A stretch of 64,000 bases of DNA from Heliocidaris erythrogramma. Taxonomy: Eukaryota > Echinodermata > Echinoidea > Camarodonta > Echinometridae. The notes beneath the pieces were generated by a model. That model was not told the origin of the DNA and ran no database searches. It worked only from the letters and a program-made list of their open reading frames with translations. Shown here piece after piece: positions 27,801-39,800 of the stretch. The position numbers were made by a program, and so were the translations under genes. Every line of letters starts with the position of its first letter. Position 1 is the stretch's first letter. The DNA is taken from positions 47,285,813 to 47,349,812 of the forward strand of contig CM046855.1 in assembly GCA_025617745.1 (NCBI GenBank), read 5' to 3'.

Positions 27801-30800
27801 TGGCAACAATTTAATGTAGTAACGATACATGTCTTAGAGAGAATTTTCAGTTTTGAATTGCCTCTAATAATTCAAGGTTCCTACATGTTTCACAGGAATA
27901 ATGTGTTTAGGTCAAATTTAAGGAGAACAAAGTGTGAAATTTGATAGATTTTTAATGGAAATGAATAAGACTATATACAGAAAAACAATATTTGTAATGG
28001 TGATACATGAAGACATTTTCCCCATCTATGTCAGATTTCGTTTTAGACAGCCCCATGGACAAACCTACAGTTAGTACGAATAATGAAACCAGAAACTATA
28101 GCGTGGACCATGATCATGATTTGCGAAATTTCATGCAACAAAACCTTACAATTAAATTACATCACAGCATGAAATATTTGCAATATGAGAAATTTTATTG
28201 TAGTGCCAACAGTTGTCATTAAAAAGTTTCATGCAGCAAAGGTTTCTGGTTTTACAGATTATGATTTACATTGTATCTCCATTTCAGAGTGACACTCACC
28301 ATCAACTTTAAATAGATGATAACGTGTTATGCTTTCATGACTAATAGTCTTTAGCAAGACATACGTAGTTTCCATATAAACACTGCCAAATGTAGCATCA
28401 ATAACGGTGCAGGAAGGCTGATCTAAAGAAGGCAACAAAGAAATCAACCCATAGGAGTTCAGAGTTTTAAAGGTAGTGTTCAGAAGTGGGAAAGTGGGCG
28501 CTTTGAAGATTTAACTACTTTGGCAGCTGGAATGAAAAAATTACTACAAGTACTGATGTAAAATGATTAATTTCAATCATAGGTGACGTTTGTTTGAGAA
28601 AAATTGGTTCAGAAATAGCTAAAATATTAAAGAAATAAATATCAATTTTTGTACGTGGGCGTCATACTTTATTCACACACTAGTAAAACCAATGAGATTT
28701 CCGTTTACGCGACATGTGTACGAAACACTGTGCACCGCTGTGTGGGGAACGGTCAACGCGAGTGGCCCTGGCATAGCGCAGAAGGTAACGGTTGATATGT
28801 GATCATTTCAATTATTTTACTGAAAGTCACCGGAAATCATGAGTGGAATACTAGATGATCTCACGCATGTATCTTTTTTATGTAAGCCGGAAAATATGAG
28901 ACTAATATGTTTAATCAGCTTTATGCCAATTTTCTTTTTGCTACCACTATACTGCACAATACTTTTAAGTTTTCTTATGGTCAAAATTAATCAGTTTTCC
29001 CTCCTCAAATTGACAATTATTTTTATTTTCCACTCCTATATACTTTGAAAAAAATATTCATTACATGAACCAATGTGAATGAAAGCTGCCAAAATTTAAC
29101 AGAAAATTACCAATTTGTACAGGAAAATAGTGATTATATATTTTACACTGTGTTGCCAAATTAGAGACTTTAATGATTAGTTACAAGTGATTTGCTCTCA
29201 TTCGTGAATGGCACAACAGACAGCTTTGTAATCAAACAAAATATTTGATTTGATTTTGCTCATTCTGCTCATGTATAAAGTGTAATTCCTAGAATTCTGG
29301 ATCAATAGATAATGCAAAAACGTCACCAAAAGGCAAGACTCAAGCGAGATATGAAATTAAGTCTCCGACATTTTCACCGTGATTAATATAGTATCAAAAT
29401 GCAGTCATGTGCAATTGTTGAATTCACTTTACCACATACAGATCATACGGCATACATTGCACTGCACAAAACTGTTTTGTTGTCGTTGCTACTGTTGCTG
29501 TTACTGAAAATTAGTTTTAACACTGTTGTTTTTTATTCTACACTTATAATGCTCAGATAAACTACAGATGCCTGTATTAATTAAAATCGATGCAAACTGT
29601 ATGCAACTACAATACATATAATATGAATCTTGTTCTAAATCTAACACATAATACGATGCAAACACTGCAACATTCAGTTTACAGTTGTTTGTTGTTAAAT
29701 TGAATAATGGGGAGACAGACTAAAAGTCAGTCATTAGCCTTCATTTCATCAAACTATGGATAGCTGTCAAATTTAACTGAACTTCAAAATGATTGTTCTA
29801 CATCTACTGTAGATCACAGCATAAATGCAGTGCACTTAGCTCAAAACCCTGTGGAGAGGAAGTTGTTAGGAATAATAAAAATAGAATGTGCATTGGCAAG
29901 TGAACATATATACGACTGCTGCCTGTCATATTGACCATAACTCTTTAAGATAAAACGTTTGATCTACATCTACTGTAGATCGCAACATAAACATTTCACA
30001 AAACAAAGTTAGTTCAAATTTTGACTTTCTAAATAATTTTGCGGAAATAAATATCTATGTATTATTTTTTCTATTGCAAAGACCCTTTGTTCTGCATTTT
30101 AAGGGGTAGTAACAGTATTCATCAGAAATTGAAATCAACACACAATACTCTCTTCATAAAGTACATACTTAAAACCTGCCAGATAATCATGATAATTTAT
30201 TAATTTATTTTATACATAAAAGCTTGTATTCCTAATACTGTCATGAAAAATCATACCAATAAGTTAACTTATGGGAAAAATTCTGAATGTAACTTCATGT
30301 CTAGATACTAATTTAACATCTACTGTAGATACTGTTTCATCAAGTGTCTTGTCGTTGATTTTTACCAACAAATTTGCTCTCAGCCAAACAGATGCAAGGA
30401 TTTCAGTAGCTTATAACAGTTATTGCAACTTGTCATTGATGACAAGTTTTATGAAACAGGGCCCAGGTCCTACTTTATCACATTCATACCTGCTAAAAAA
30501 AAATTTTAAATACAAATTGTGCTTTTATCTTACCAATGTGATCACATGCACTCTTTCCACTGAAATCTACTAACTCGTTCAATTGTGTAGGAACACCTGT
30601 GGTAATAAAGAAAAATAAAGATACTACTGCCTATTCTAATATAGTCCCTTCTTGATTTACTAAACATGTAAGTATCAAAGAGAAATGAAGAATACTAAAT
30701 GTTATAAGCTTTAATTTTTTTTCCTGTTTTAGATCCATCACAATTCTTGGTTCGTTTATGAACAACTTGTTCGTGAACCAGAATAGCCTGGTGGTTAAGT

Positions 30801-33800
30801 CGCTGCCCGGCAAGCAGTAGATGACAGGTTCGAATCCCGCTGGTTCCAATTTTTTCTGACTTGTGTTTTTCATTACAGATCGAGCATACGATCTTTAACA
30901 CTGGGAGTAAAATGCCTAAAGATTTGTTTACAAATTAAAAATTCCTCCCCAGTCAAGCTTCTTTGTTTACTAACCATTGTCTACGGCGGACCGTTAAAAA
31001 TGAATATTAATGAGTCAGAAAGAAGAGGATCTTGGGTATTTGATTCTAGTTCATCGTGACTTGGCCGTGAACCAGAATAGCCTGGTGGTTAAGTCGCTGC
31101 CCGGCAAGCAGTAGATGACAGGTTCGAATCCCGCTGGTTCCAATTTTTCTGACTTGTGTTTTTCATTACAGATCGAGCATACGATCTTTAACACTGGGAG
31201 TAAAATGCCTAAAGATTTGTTTACAAATTAAAAATTCCTCCCCAGTCAAGCTTCTTCGTTTACTAACTTGTTCAAATATTTAAAAAATGATAAACATTAC
31301 ATGAATTGATCTATGTCAAGAAGGAATTTCCTTCCTGCAATACCGGTACTTTACTTAAAATAGTCACTCAAAGAGTCTAAAGTGTTTTGAATTGCTGCAA
31401 AATTCATACCATATCGAAGGGGAAGCCTTACTGATTAGGTATAACAACTTCCCAGGTCAAGATATGTTTTGGGACGGCAGTAATCATCTTTCAAAAATGG
31501 TATTTGTGAGATCCAGATTTTCTGCCTTCAGCAGTCCTCCGTCGAGTGTCGCGATGAGTGACGTCACAAGCTGGACAATAATGAGAGCTTTGCTGACTAG
31601 ATGCGCCGCATGCATTGAAAACACACGCAACTTACGCAATTTACTCATTGATTTTCGAGACTTGGAGATCAAAATGTCGGTTGTAGACGAGGAAATTGAC
31701 ATAGAAATTGGTGAAGAAAGTGATTAATTTTATACAATGTACACCTTATCTTGATACTTTATTTTTCTTCTGTCAATACTATACATAGCATAATTTTGTT
31801 CATGAAAACTATTTCAAGACTCAGAAAAAGGTTTGCGGTACAACCATGTGAGTTGGAATAACTCCACGTTCCGGTCAGAATGCTCTGGCCGTCGTCAGGA
31901 GAATGAGAAGAGCGAATAAATCAGCAGAATTTATATATGAAGCAGCAATTCACTTAATAAAAATGGATGCAAACAAATAACATAGAAAGAAATAGTAACA
32001 GTAACATCAAGGTACCTGCATTGAAAGGATAAGTGACATCAAACGAATCCTGCGTTGAAAAGAAACAATGAAAACAAGTGAACAATAGGACTAAGAAATC
32101 AATTAACCGTCTGGATAAGCTGGAAACAAAAGGGGGATTGGGACCGTAGGTAATCTGTGGAGAGAAACATGACATCCTGTTGAGGAAAGAAATTAAGGTT
32201 AAAACATACATATGGAAAAGGTGAAATATTGACTACAGAATGAGTATACTAATAATAAATGTTGTGAAAGGCTGTGGAGAGAAAAAACAATGATAATGAA
32301 CAAATTGAGGAGAGAAACATGAAATCATGGAGTTATTCCAACTCACATGGTTGTACCGCAAACCTTTTTCTGAATTACAAACTTCACCATGCAAACCTTC
32401 AAATCCTATATTATTTCAAGACTGTATTTACATGTATGTTTTGGTATATTATGCATGTTCTACTCTAAATCCTTTCATTTACATGAAGACATAATTATTA
32501 CAATGAATGTAATGTAAATGACACATTGATTTCCTAGTCAGGTTAAAGTGACTTGTTACTGTAATCTTACATTTTCAGTTATGCTTTTGTGAAGTGTTAT
32601 CGTCTGTGTCCTTTAAAAAAAATATTTTTGCTATTTTATTTTTGAAATTTTATTTTTTTATTTAGTTAGCTATTTATGTATTTATTATAGTTGTTATTAT
32701 TAAATGTAGGTATCTTAGAAATGTTTTTCATTGCTCATTTGTGTACATGATTTCAGAATTGACATGTACTGTACTCATGTATATAATCCGTGATCACTGA
32801 TCGCCAGTTGAGTTGTTGATTGCTATTAATAACCACAGCGCCATCTGCGTTGACTGAATGTATATGTCTGATTGACACTACCACCGCTACACTATAATAA
32901 AGCTTTATCAATCTGTACTACAAAGTTGCACCTGATTCTTCCTCTATTTCGTGGTGGCAGCGCTGGATTTCGACCCACAGCCTAAGTAATACTTGCTCCA
33001 TGCTGGGAGGAACTTTCTTGGCAAAGCCACATCCGGGTGCACCGTAAATGTAAGTTTTACCGTGGACTAGTAGTATCAGTGAACTTTAATTTAGTGTCCA
33101 GTCCCACAGCCTTACAATGGCGTGTGCTATGCCCAAAGTACCCAAGCAATGGTGCTTGGGCAAGGTGGAAACCATTACCTCATTTGAGAGTTGGAGACAG
33201 AATCTCCTGTATACCCTGAACTTAGACCCTCACTTTGCCCCCTTCTTGAATGAATCGGTTACATGGGGCAAGAAGACAAAAGCAAAGCCTACAAGGGGTT
33301 TTGTAGATGACTCTACCTCGACACCTTCAGAGTCGCGCAAAACTGCCCAACAAAAGGCTAACCTGTTAGATCTAATGCTCGGCCAGATAGCCAATTTCTG
33401 CCCTGTAATCGCTAGGAACTGCATTGTTCGCAATTCCACGTCATTGCATGACATCTGGGCGACAATAAGGCTTCACTATGGGTTCCAATCTACAGGTGCC
33501 CATTTCCTTGATTTTTGTGACATAAAATTGGAATCGGACGAGAGACCAGAGGATTTGTATCAGAAAATACTTGCCTTTGTCGAGGATAACTTGTTGACAT
33601 CTGGTGGGGGTATCACCCATCACGGTGATCCTATCCTTGAAGATGAAGAGCTTACACCGACAATCCAGAATTTCATTGTTTTGCAGTGGCTTCACTTGTT
33701 GCACCCAGACCTCCCCAAGGTAGTTAAGCAGAGGTATGGCACGGAGCTCCGGTCACGAACCCTTGCATCTCTCAAGCCCGAGATTTCCCAAGCCCTTACT

Positions 33801-36800
33801 AGCCTTTTAGAGTCGGTTGAGTGTTCTAGGGCCATGCGTACTGCTGCCTTTCCACCCCACAGTCGCAACCAGTCCGCTCCCCGGCGTGCGCAATTGCAGA
33901 CTCCAACTAGATTTCGTGCCAAGCCTGCCAAGTCTTGCCCCCTCTGTGTTCAGGCTGGTCGCCCAAGTGACCATTTCTTGAGTGTATGTCCCTACCTCCC
34001 TGAAACTGATAGGCGATACATGGCCAAAGCCCGGCAGGTTGCCAAGATATTTGACGGTGAGGGAGTCCCAGCAGTTGACTTTGAACCTCAGGAATTTCAT
34101 GTTGAGTCTGATTCTTTGGCTGCTCCAGACCAGGAGGAAACTTCCTCATTGCGTGTCCAGGTGCGTCAGTCTCCATATTTTGATGCATTTTATGACCATC
34201 ATGCCGTTCGTATTACACTTGACAGTGGTGCTACAGGTAATATGCTGCGTGCCTCTACGGCGCATGCCCTAGGTTGTAATGTCTCCCCCACCTCCCAGTC
34301 AGCCCACCAGGCTGATGGATCATCCCCCTTGCAGGTCACTGGTGAAACCCGTCTCTCTTTCTGCCGTGATAGCCATGTGTTTCATTTCGAAGGATTAGTC
34401 GTTGAGAATCTCGATGTTGACGTTCTTGCTGGCACTCCATTTATGGAGCGTAATGATGTGGCTATTCGCCCAGCCAAGCGGCAGATTACCCTAGCAGATG
34501 GCACTGTGTATGCATATGGTTCCAATGGTAAGCATACGGCTGGTCATGCAGTACGCCGTGCACATGTTCTTCGTGCCCCTCCTCAAACGACCACCCTCTG
34601 GCCAGGTGAGTTTCTTGAGCTTGCCCTCCCTCCAGAGTTCGCGGAGGATGAGACCCTGGTCTTGGAGCCTCGTACGGATTCCCCACCTACCCCCACACTG
34701 ACAGCATTTTTTCCAGCCCCCAGCATAGTCTCGTGCGTAGCGGGTAGGATCCGCATTCCCAATCTTTCTGAGGCTCCCTGCATTATTCGTCGCAATGAGC
34801 ATTTGTGTCAGGTTTGCCCCGTACTTATGCGGGATGACAATCAGGTCACCCCCGTCATCTCGGATCGGAATGCTGTACACTCTACGCCACTTGGAGGCAA
34901 AGGACTTCCCCGGTCTTCTGAGTCTGTGGTTGTGGATCCTGATAGTATCCTTCCCCCTAAGGCTAGGAGTGATTTTCAGTCCCTTCATGCTGAGTATGAT
35001 GGTGTGTTTAGTCCTTCATTCGAGGGCTATAATGGTGCTTCTGGTCCGTTCCAGGCTGTTGTGAACATGGGCCCGGTTCAACCACCACAGCGCAAGGGCC
35101 GTCTCCCCTTATATTCCCGTGATAAGCTTGTTGAGTTGCAGGGCAAATTCGATGATCTGGAAAAGCTTGGTGTTTTCGCACGCCCTGAGGATGTTGGCAT
35201 AACGGTTGAATATGTTAATCCGTCATTCCTTGTGAAGAAGCCCAATGGTGGTTCCCGGTTGGTAACAGCCTTTGCTGATGTTGGACGCTACTCCAAACCA
35301 CAGCCCTCAGTTCTCCCAGATGTTGATTCCACCTTGAGAAAAATAGGACAGTGGAGGTACATTATTGCTTCTGATCTTGCAAGTGCTTTTTACCAAATAC
35401 CTCTCTCACGTGAGTCAATGAAGTACTGTGGTGTTGCTACGCCTTTCCGAGGTATCAGAGTGTATACCCGTTGTGCCATGGGTATGCCGGGTTCTGAAAC
35501 TGCATTAGAGGAATTGATGTGTCGAGTACTTGGTGATTTGTTGTGTGAGGGGGTCGTTGTCAAGCTCGCAGATGACTTGTACTGTGGTGCCGACACCCCA
35601 CAGGCCCTTTTGCGGAATTGGTCCCGGGTGTTACAGGCTCTAGCCTCCAATGGACTTCACCTTTCTTCACCCAAGACTACCGTCTGTCCAAAGACCACCA
35701 CTATCTTAGGATGGATCTGGTCTGAGGGAACTCTCAAAGCAAGTCCACACAGAGTGACAACCCTGTCAACTTGCTCACCTCCCTCTACTGTGAAAGGCAT
35801 GAGGTCTTTCATTGGTGCCTACAAAATGCTTGCCCGTGTGCTCCCTAATTGTGCTTCCTACTTGGGCCCCCTTGATGACTCCATTGCTGGGATGAAATCC
35901 CAGGATCGCATTTACTGGACAGATGAGCTACACAATGCTTTCAACAAGGCTCAGTCTGTCATTCAGTCTTCTCAGACTGTCACTCTGCCACGTCCATCTG
36001 ACCAATTGTGGATCGTTACTGACGGGTCCGTTAAGAACTATGGTCTTGGTGCGACCCTGTATGTCACAAGAGACCAGAAACCCTTAGTTGCGGGATTCTT
36101 CAGCGCAAAGCTTCGTGGCCGACAGATTACCTGGCTCCCTTGTGAAGTAGAGGCACTATCCATTTCAGTCCATACATCATACAGTCATGTCACCCTGTCT
36201 GCATCCTTACTGACAGTAAACCGTGTGTCCAGGCCTATGAAAAGCTATGTCGTGGGGAATTTTCTGCCAGTCCGAGGGTCTCCACATTTCTCGCGACGGT
36301 GAGCCGGTACCAGGTTTCCCTACGTCATCTGGCAGGCTCAGCTAACGTACCTGCCGACTTTGCAAGCAGAAATGCTCCCCCATGTCATGATTCAAAATGC
36401 CAGGTATGTGCTTTCATCTCTCAAATGGAGGACTCCGTTGTCCATCTCGCTTCCATTGATGACATTCTCTCAGGGCAGACTCGGCTTCCATTCACGTCCC
36501 GCCATGCATGGGGAAAGATCCAGACTGAATGCCCAGCCCTTCGCCGCACACATGCTCATCTCGTGCAGGGTACCCGCCCATCTAAAAAGCTAACGGATAT
36601 TCGTGACGTGAAGCGATATCTCCAGGTTGCCACCATTGCTAATGATGGCTTACTAGTCGTACGCCGAGACCGTACATTCTTGCCGCAGCGGGAATGTATC
36701 ATTGTTCCCCGTGATGTGCTACAGGGAGTTCTTACTGCCCTTCATCTCCAGCTGAGCCACCCTACGCCACATCAACTCAAACAGGTAGTGTCTCGGTACT

Positions 36801-39800
36801 TCTATGCCTTGGACCTCGATGCAGCCATTCACCAGGTGACTGTTGGTTGCCACAGTTGTCTCTCCCTCCGGAATGTTCCTCACACTGCAACTCCTCAGTC
36901 TACGAGTGACCCCCCTAGTGTTGTAGGGGTATCCTTTGCCGCAGATGTCATCAAGCGTTCGCGCCAGCTCATTTTCGTCCTCAGAGAAACTGTCACTTCG
37001 TATACCGTGAGCACCTTGATATCAGATGAACGCAAAGAGACCCTCTGCAGTGCTCTCCTTCAGTTATGCACACCCTTACGGCCCCTTGACGGTCCCCTTG
37101 CTGTTGTGCGTACCGACCCTGCTCCAGGATTTGTGGCCCTCCAGCGCGATGAATCGCTCCGCAGGCAGGGTATTGCAGTCGAGCTTGGTCATGTCAAAAA
37201 CATCAACAAGAACCCTGTGGCTGAGAAAGCTGTGCGCGAGCTGGAAGATGAGCTTCTACGTGATGACCCCCATGGTGGCCCTGTTACCCCCCTTGCACTC
37301 GCTCTGGCCACTTCGCGCCTTAACAGTCGCCTCCGTGGTGTTGGACTTTCTGCTCGTGAACTGTGGACCCAACGTGATCAATTCACCAGTGAACAGATTC
37401 CTTTGCGCGACATGGACATCATTGCAACTCAACATGACAGACGTCTTTCTAATCATGGGCCAAGCTTACATTCCAAATCGCCCACACGCCCATCTTCCGA
37501 GGTTGAGTCTCACGTTCATGTTGGTGATCTTGTCTACCTGCGTTCTGATCGATCCAAGATCCAGGCCCGCCCTCGCTACCTTGTCTGTAGTGTGGAGGGT
37601 GAGTGGTGTAACATTCGCAAGTTCGTGGGCAGTCAACTCCGCTCCGCATCATACCGTGTCCGCCGTTCTGACTGCCTGAAAGTACCCCCTGAGGTTCCCT
37701 CCTCAAGCTCTTGGCAGCCCAGGGTCCCTGAGAGCGACGATGACCATGCTGACCATCTGCCCATCCCCATGCCAGCAGATGACACCCGGTATTCACAAGA
37801 TGCCTCTGATGACGCCAGTGTGCCCGAGGCCCCCATACCTCCTCCTGACCCCCCTGATATCCCGCACGAACTGTCTACCCCTCAGGATGGATCTTCCCCT
37901 ATTGGACTTGACCCGTCTGCTACACCAGTGACTCCTACTTCTCCTATGCTCCCACGTAGCAGCCGGTATCCCTCACGCCGTCGCTGTCCCCCATCATATT
38001 TTAAGGACTATGTACGTGATTAAATCTGCAGTGTTTTTGTGCTCCCACCCATGTTTTCCCCTCCTGCTCCGATAGTCGGTCGTTTTCAGTGGCCGTTAAT
38101 TTTTTTCACATGTGTTCCCCATATTTTTTTTAGTGGTTTGAGTTTTTCAGGTGAACTTTTATACTACATAAAGATGGGATGTAAGGTTTGTTAACAGCCT
38201 TTGAACAGGTTGAAATAGTAATCTGATCATGTTACATACTTGATTCAGTTTAAGCCTTAGTTAAAAAGGGCTATTTGAGTATTTAGAGTTCATGTGTTGA
38301 TATATACTCAACAACGGTTGAGTGTCCTAAGGTTCCTGCATTATACATTGTTTTTTTTGGTAAGACGTTCTTTGTTTAGATTCTAATGTTATTTGATAGT
38401 CAAGTGCTTTTGTTTATTTGCATATTTAAATGCCATATCAAAATTTTAAAGCTGCTGTGTTAGCTTACATGCACCGTGTATATCGTTATAATGTTTGTAG
38501 GAAGAAAGAAGGGATTACGCCAGTTGAGTTGTTGATTGCTATTAATAACCACAGCGCCATCTGCGTTGACTGTATGTATATGTCTGATTGACACTACCAC
38601 CGCTACACTATAATAAAGCTTTATCAATCTGTACTACAAAGTTGCACCTGATTCCTCCTGTATTTCTGATGGATATTTTTGTACAAACGTTCATATGTCA
38701 GTTAACTTGCTACTCTCATGAAGTAAATATTAGTAACTAGAGTTTACATCTTTCAGCATTTGAAATTTTACATCAAGTGCAATATTCCCAAAGGGTTTCA
38801 GAATATGCTCATTCATGGCAGGCAATATTTATTACGGTAGCGTAAGTGTTATAAGATATTGCTGTAAACGTTAAACCTGTACATGAAATTGAAAATATGA
38901 CAACTTTTTTAACAATCCCTGCGGCTGTCTAACAGTCTGAGTGGTCTGATTATTCTCTCCAAAAATATGAAAGCGAAGAAATCAGTCACACTCACAGTAG
39001 TAGGTCTAGTATTAGGCAACGAAACGCAACATCAGCTCCGGGCGCTCCCCGGGCATACAGGCCCTGAACTCAACTGCACAAGCTGCCAAAGCCGATAAAG
39101 CTGAAGTTGTCAAACTCGCGAAATTGGTTTATAGCCGATTATTGCTTCATAAAAGTTGCAATAATCATGCAGATATATTCTATAACATTTCAAGATGACA
39201 CACTCCTGAATGATATGTCGAATGATATCGAATAATTAACTGAAAGAGCGACAATAAATAGCACAAGAAAACAAACGTACTGTAGTGTAGACTGAAGACT
39301 GTAGTAAACAAACCAGAGTACAGCTTTCGCGCGCAACCCATAGATCATAGCTGCCAAGGGTGTGACGTCACAATTTAGACCTCGCTACGGCCGGTGTTTG
39401 GCTTGGTTTGGGGGTCTGAGAAGGGTCTCTTGAAATTACATTTTAAGCCTTTCCAGGATACTTATATGACTTTTCAGCTCATCATTTGTGTTTTTCAAGT
39501 TGTAATTTTTCCATCCATATATAATTTGTCACTAATTTTCAGTTGTTGTGATTTTTCTTCGAGTGACTACTTTAACCAAACCTGTTTCACCCCCCACCCT
39601 CTCTCTCGATCTCCCGCTCTGTCTCTTTTACTCTCTTTTTCTCATTTGCATCTCCCTCTACAGAAAACTCACCAAATTCCAAATTTGATGTGTAAAGCTT
39701 CTTGCCATCTTGCCCAACAGATAAGAAGCGTGGTCCTTGTCTACCATGCGAAGGCACTACAAGATGGTGAATACACTGCTCAAGTTCTATGCGACGATAT

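Larger units (their letters stand above)
30773..31264 (+). mobile_element. Dimeric tRNA-derived SINE-like element with 9-bp target duplication
   Basis: The direct repeat AACTTGTTC flanks the element (30764-30772 and 31265-31273). Inside are two units in tandem, each opening with a 74-nt tRNA-like head (30775-30848 and 31069-31142) with an A box (TAGCCTGGTGG) and B box (GGTTCGAATCC), followed by a shared tail beginning TTTTTCTGACTTGTGTTTTT. The first unit carries an extra linker (TCTACGGCGGACCGTT...GGATCTTGGGTATTTGATTC). The same head, tail and linker occur in the fold-back element at 59116-59989. It lies in the CATSPERG intron between exons 4 and 5, antisense to the gene. Confidence 0.75.
32802..38665 (+). 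mobile_element. LTR retroelement with order gag, PR, RT, RH, IN; young, nearly whole
   Basis: Two 148-bp LTRs bound the element and the 5-bp sequence CTGAT flanks it (32797-32801, 38666-38670). A tRNA-primer-type site with TGGTGGCAGCGCTGG follows the left LTR, and a purine-rich tract precedes the right one. Parts, roughly: gag-like domain with a zinc-knuckle-like CPLC...H...C group (33.1-34.0 kb), protease with DSGATG (about 34.2 kb), reverse transcriptase with an unusual LADD active site (35.1-35.8 kb), RNase H with TDGSVKNYG (about 36.0 kb), and integrase with a HHCC-type zinc site (36.7-37.5 kb). Domain order fits Ty3/gypsy or BEL/Pao; I cannot decide between them. The LTRs differ at about 3 of 148 positions, so the insertion is recent. 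The coding region looks nearly whole, with about one interruption. It lies in a CATSPERG intron, antisense to the gene. Confidence 0.85.

Noticed and set aside
30775-30848. Functional tRNA-Ala gene
   Set aside because: T-arm stem does not pair, position 33 is C, and the same head occurs five times with a common SINE tail.
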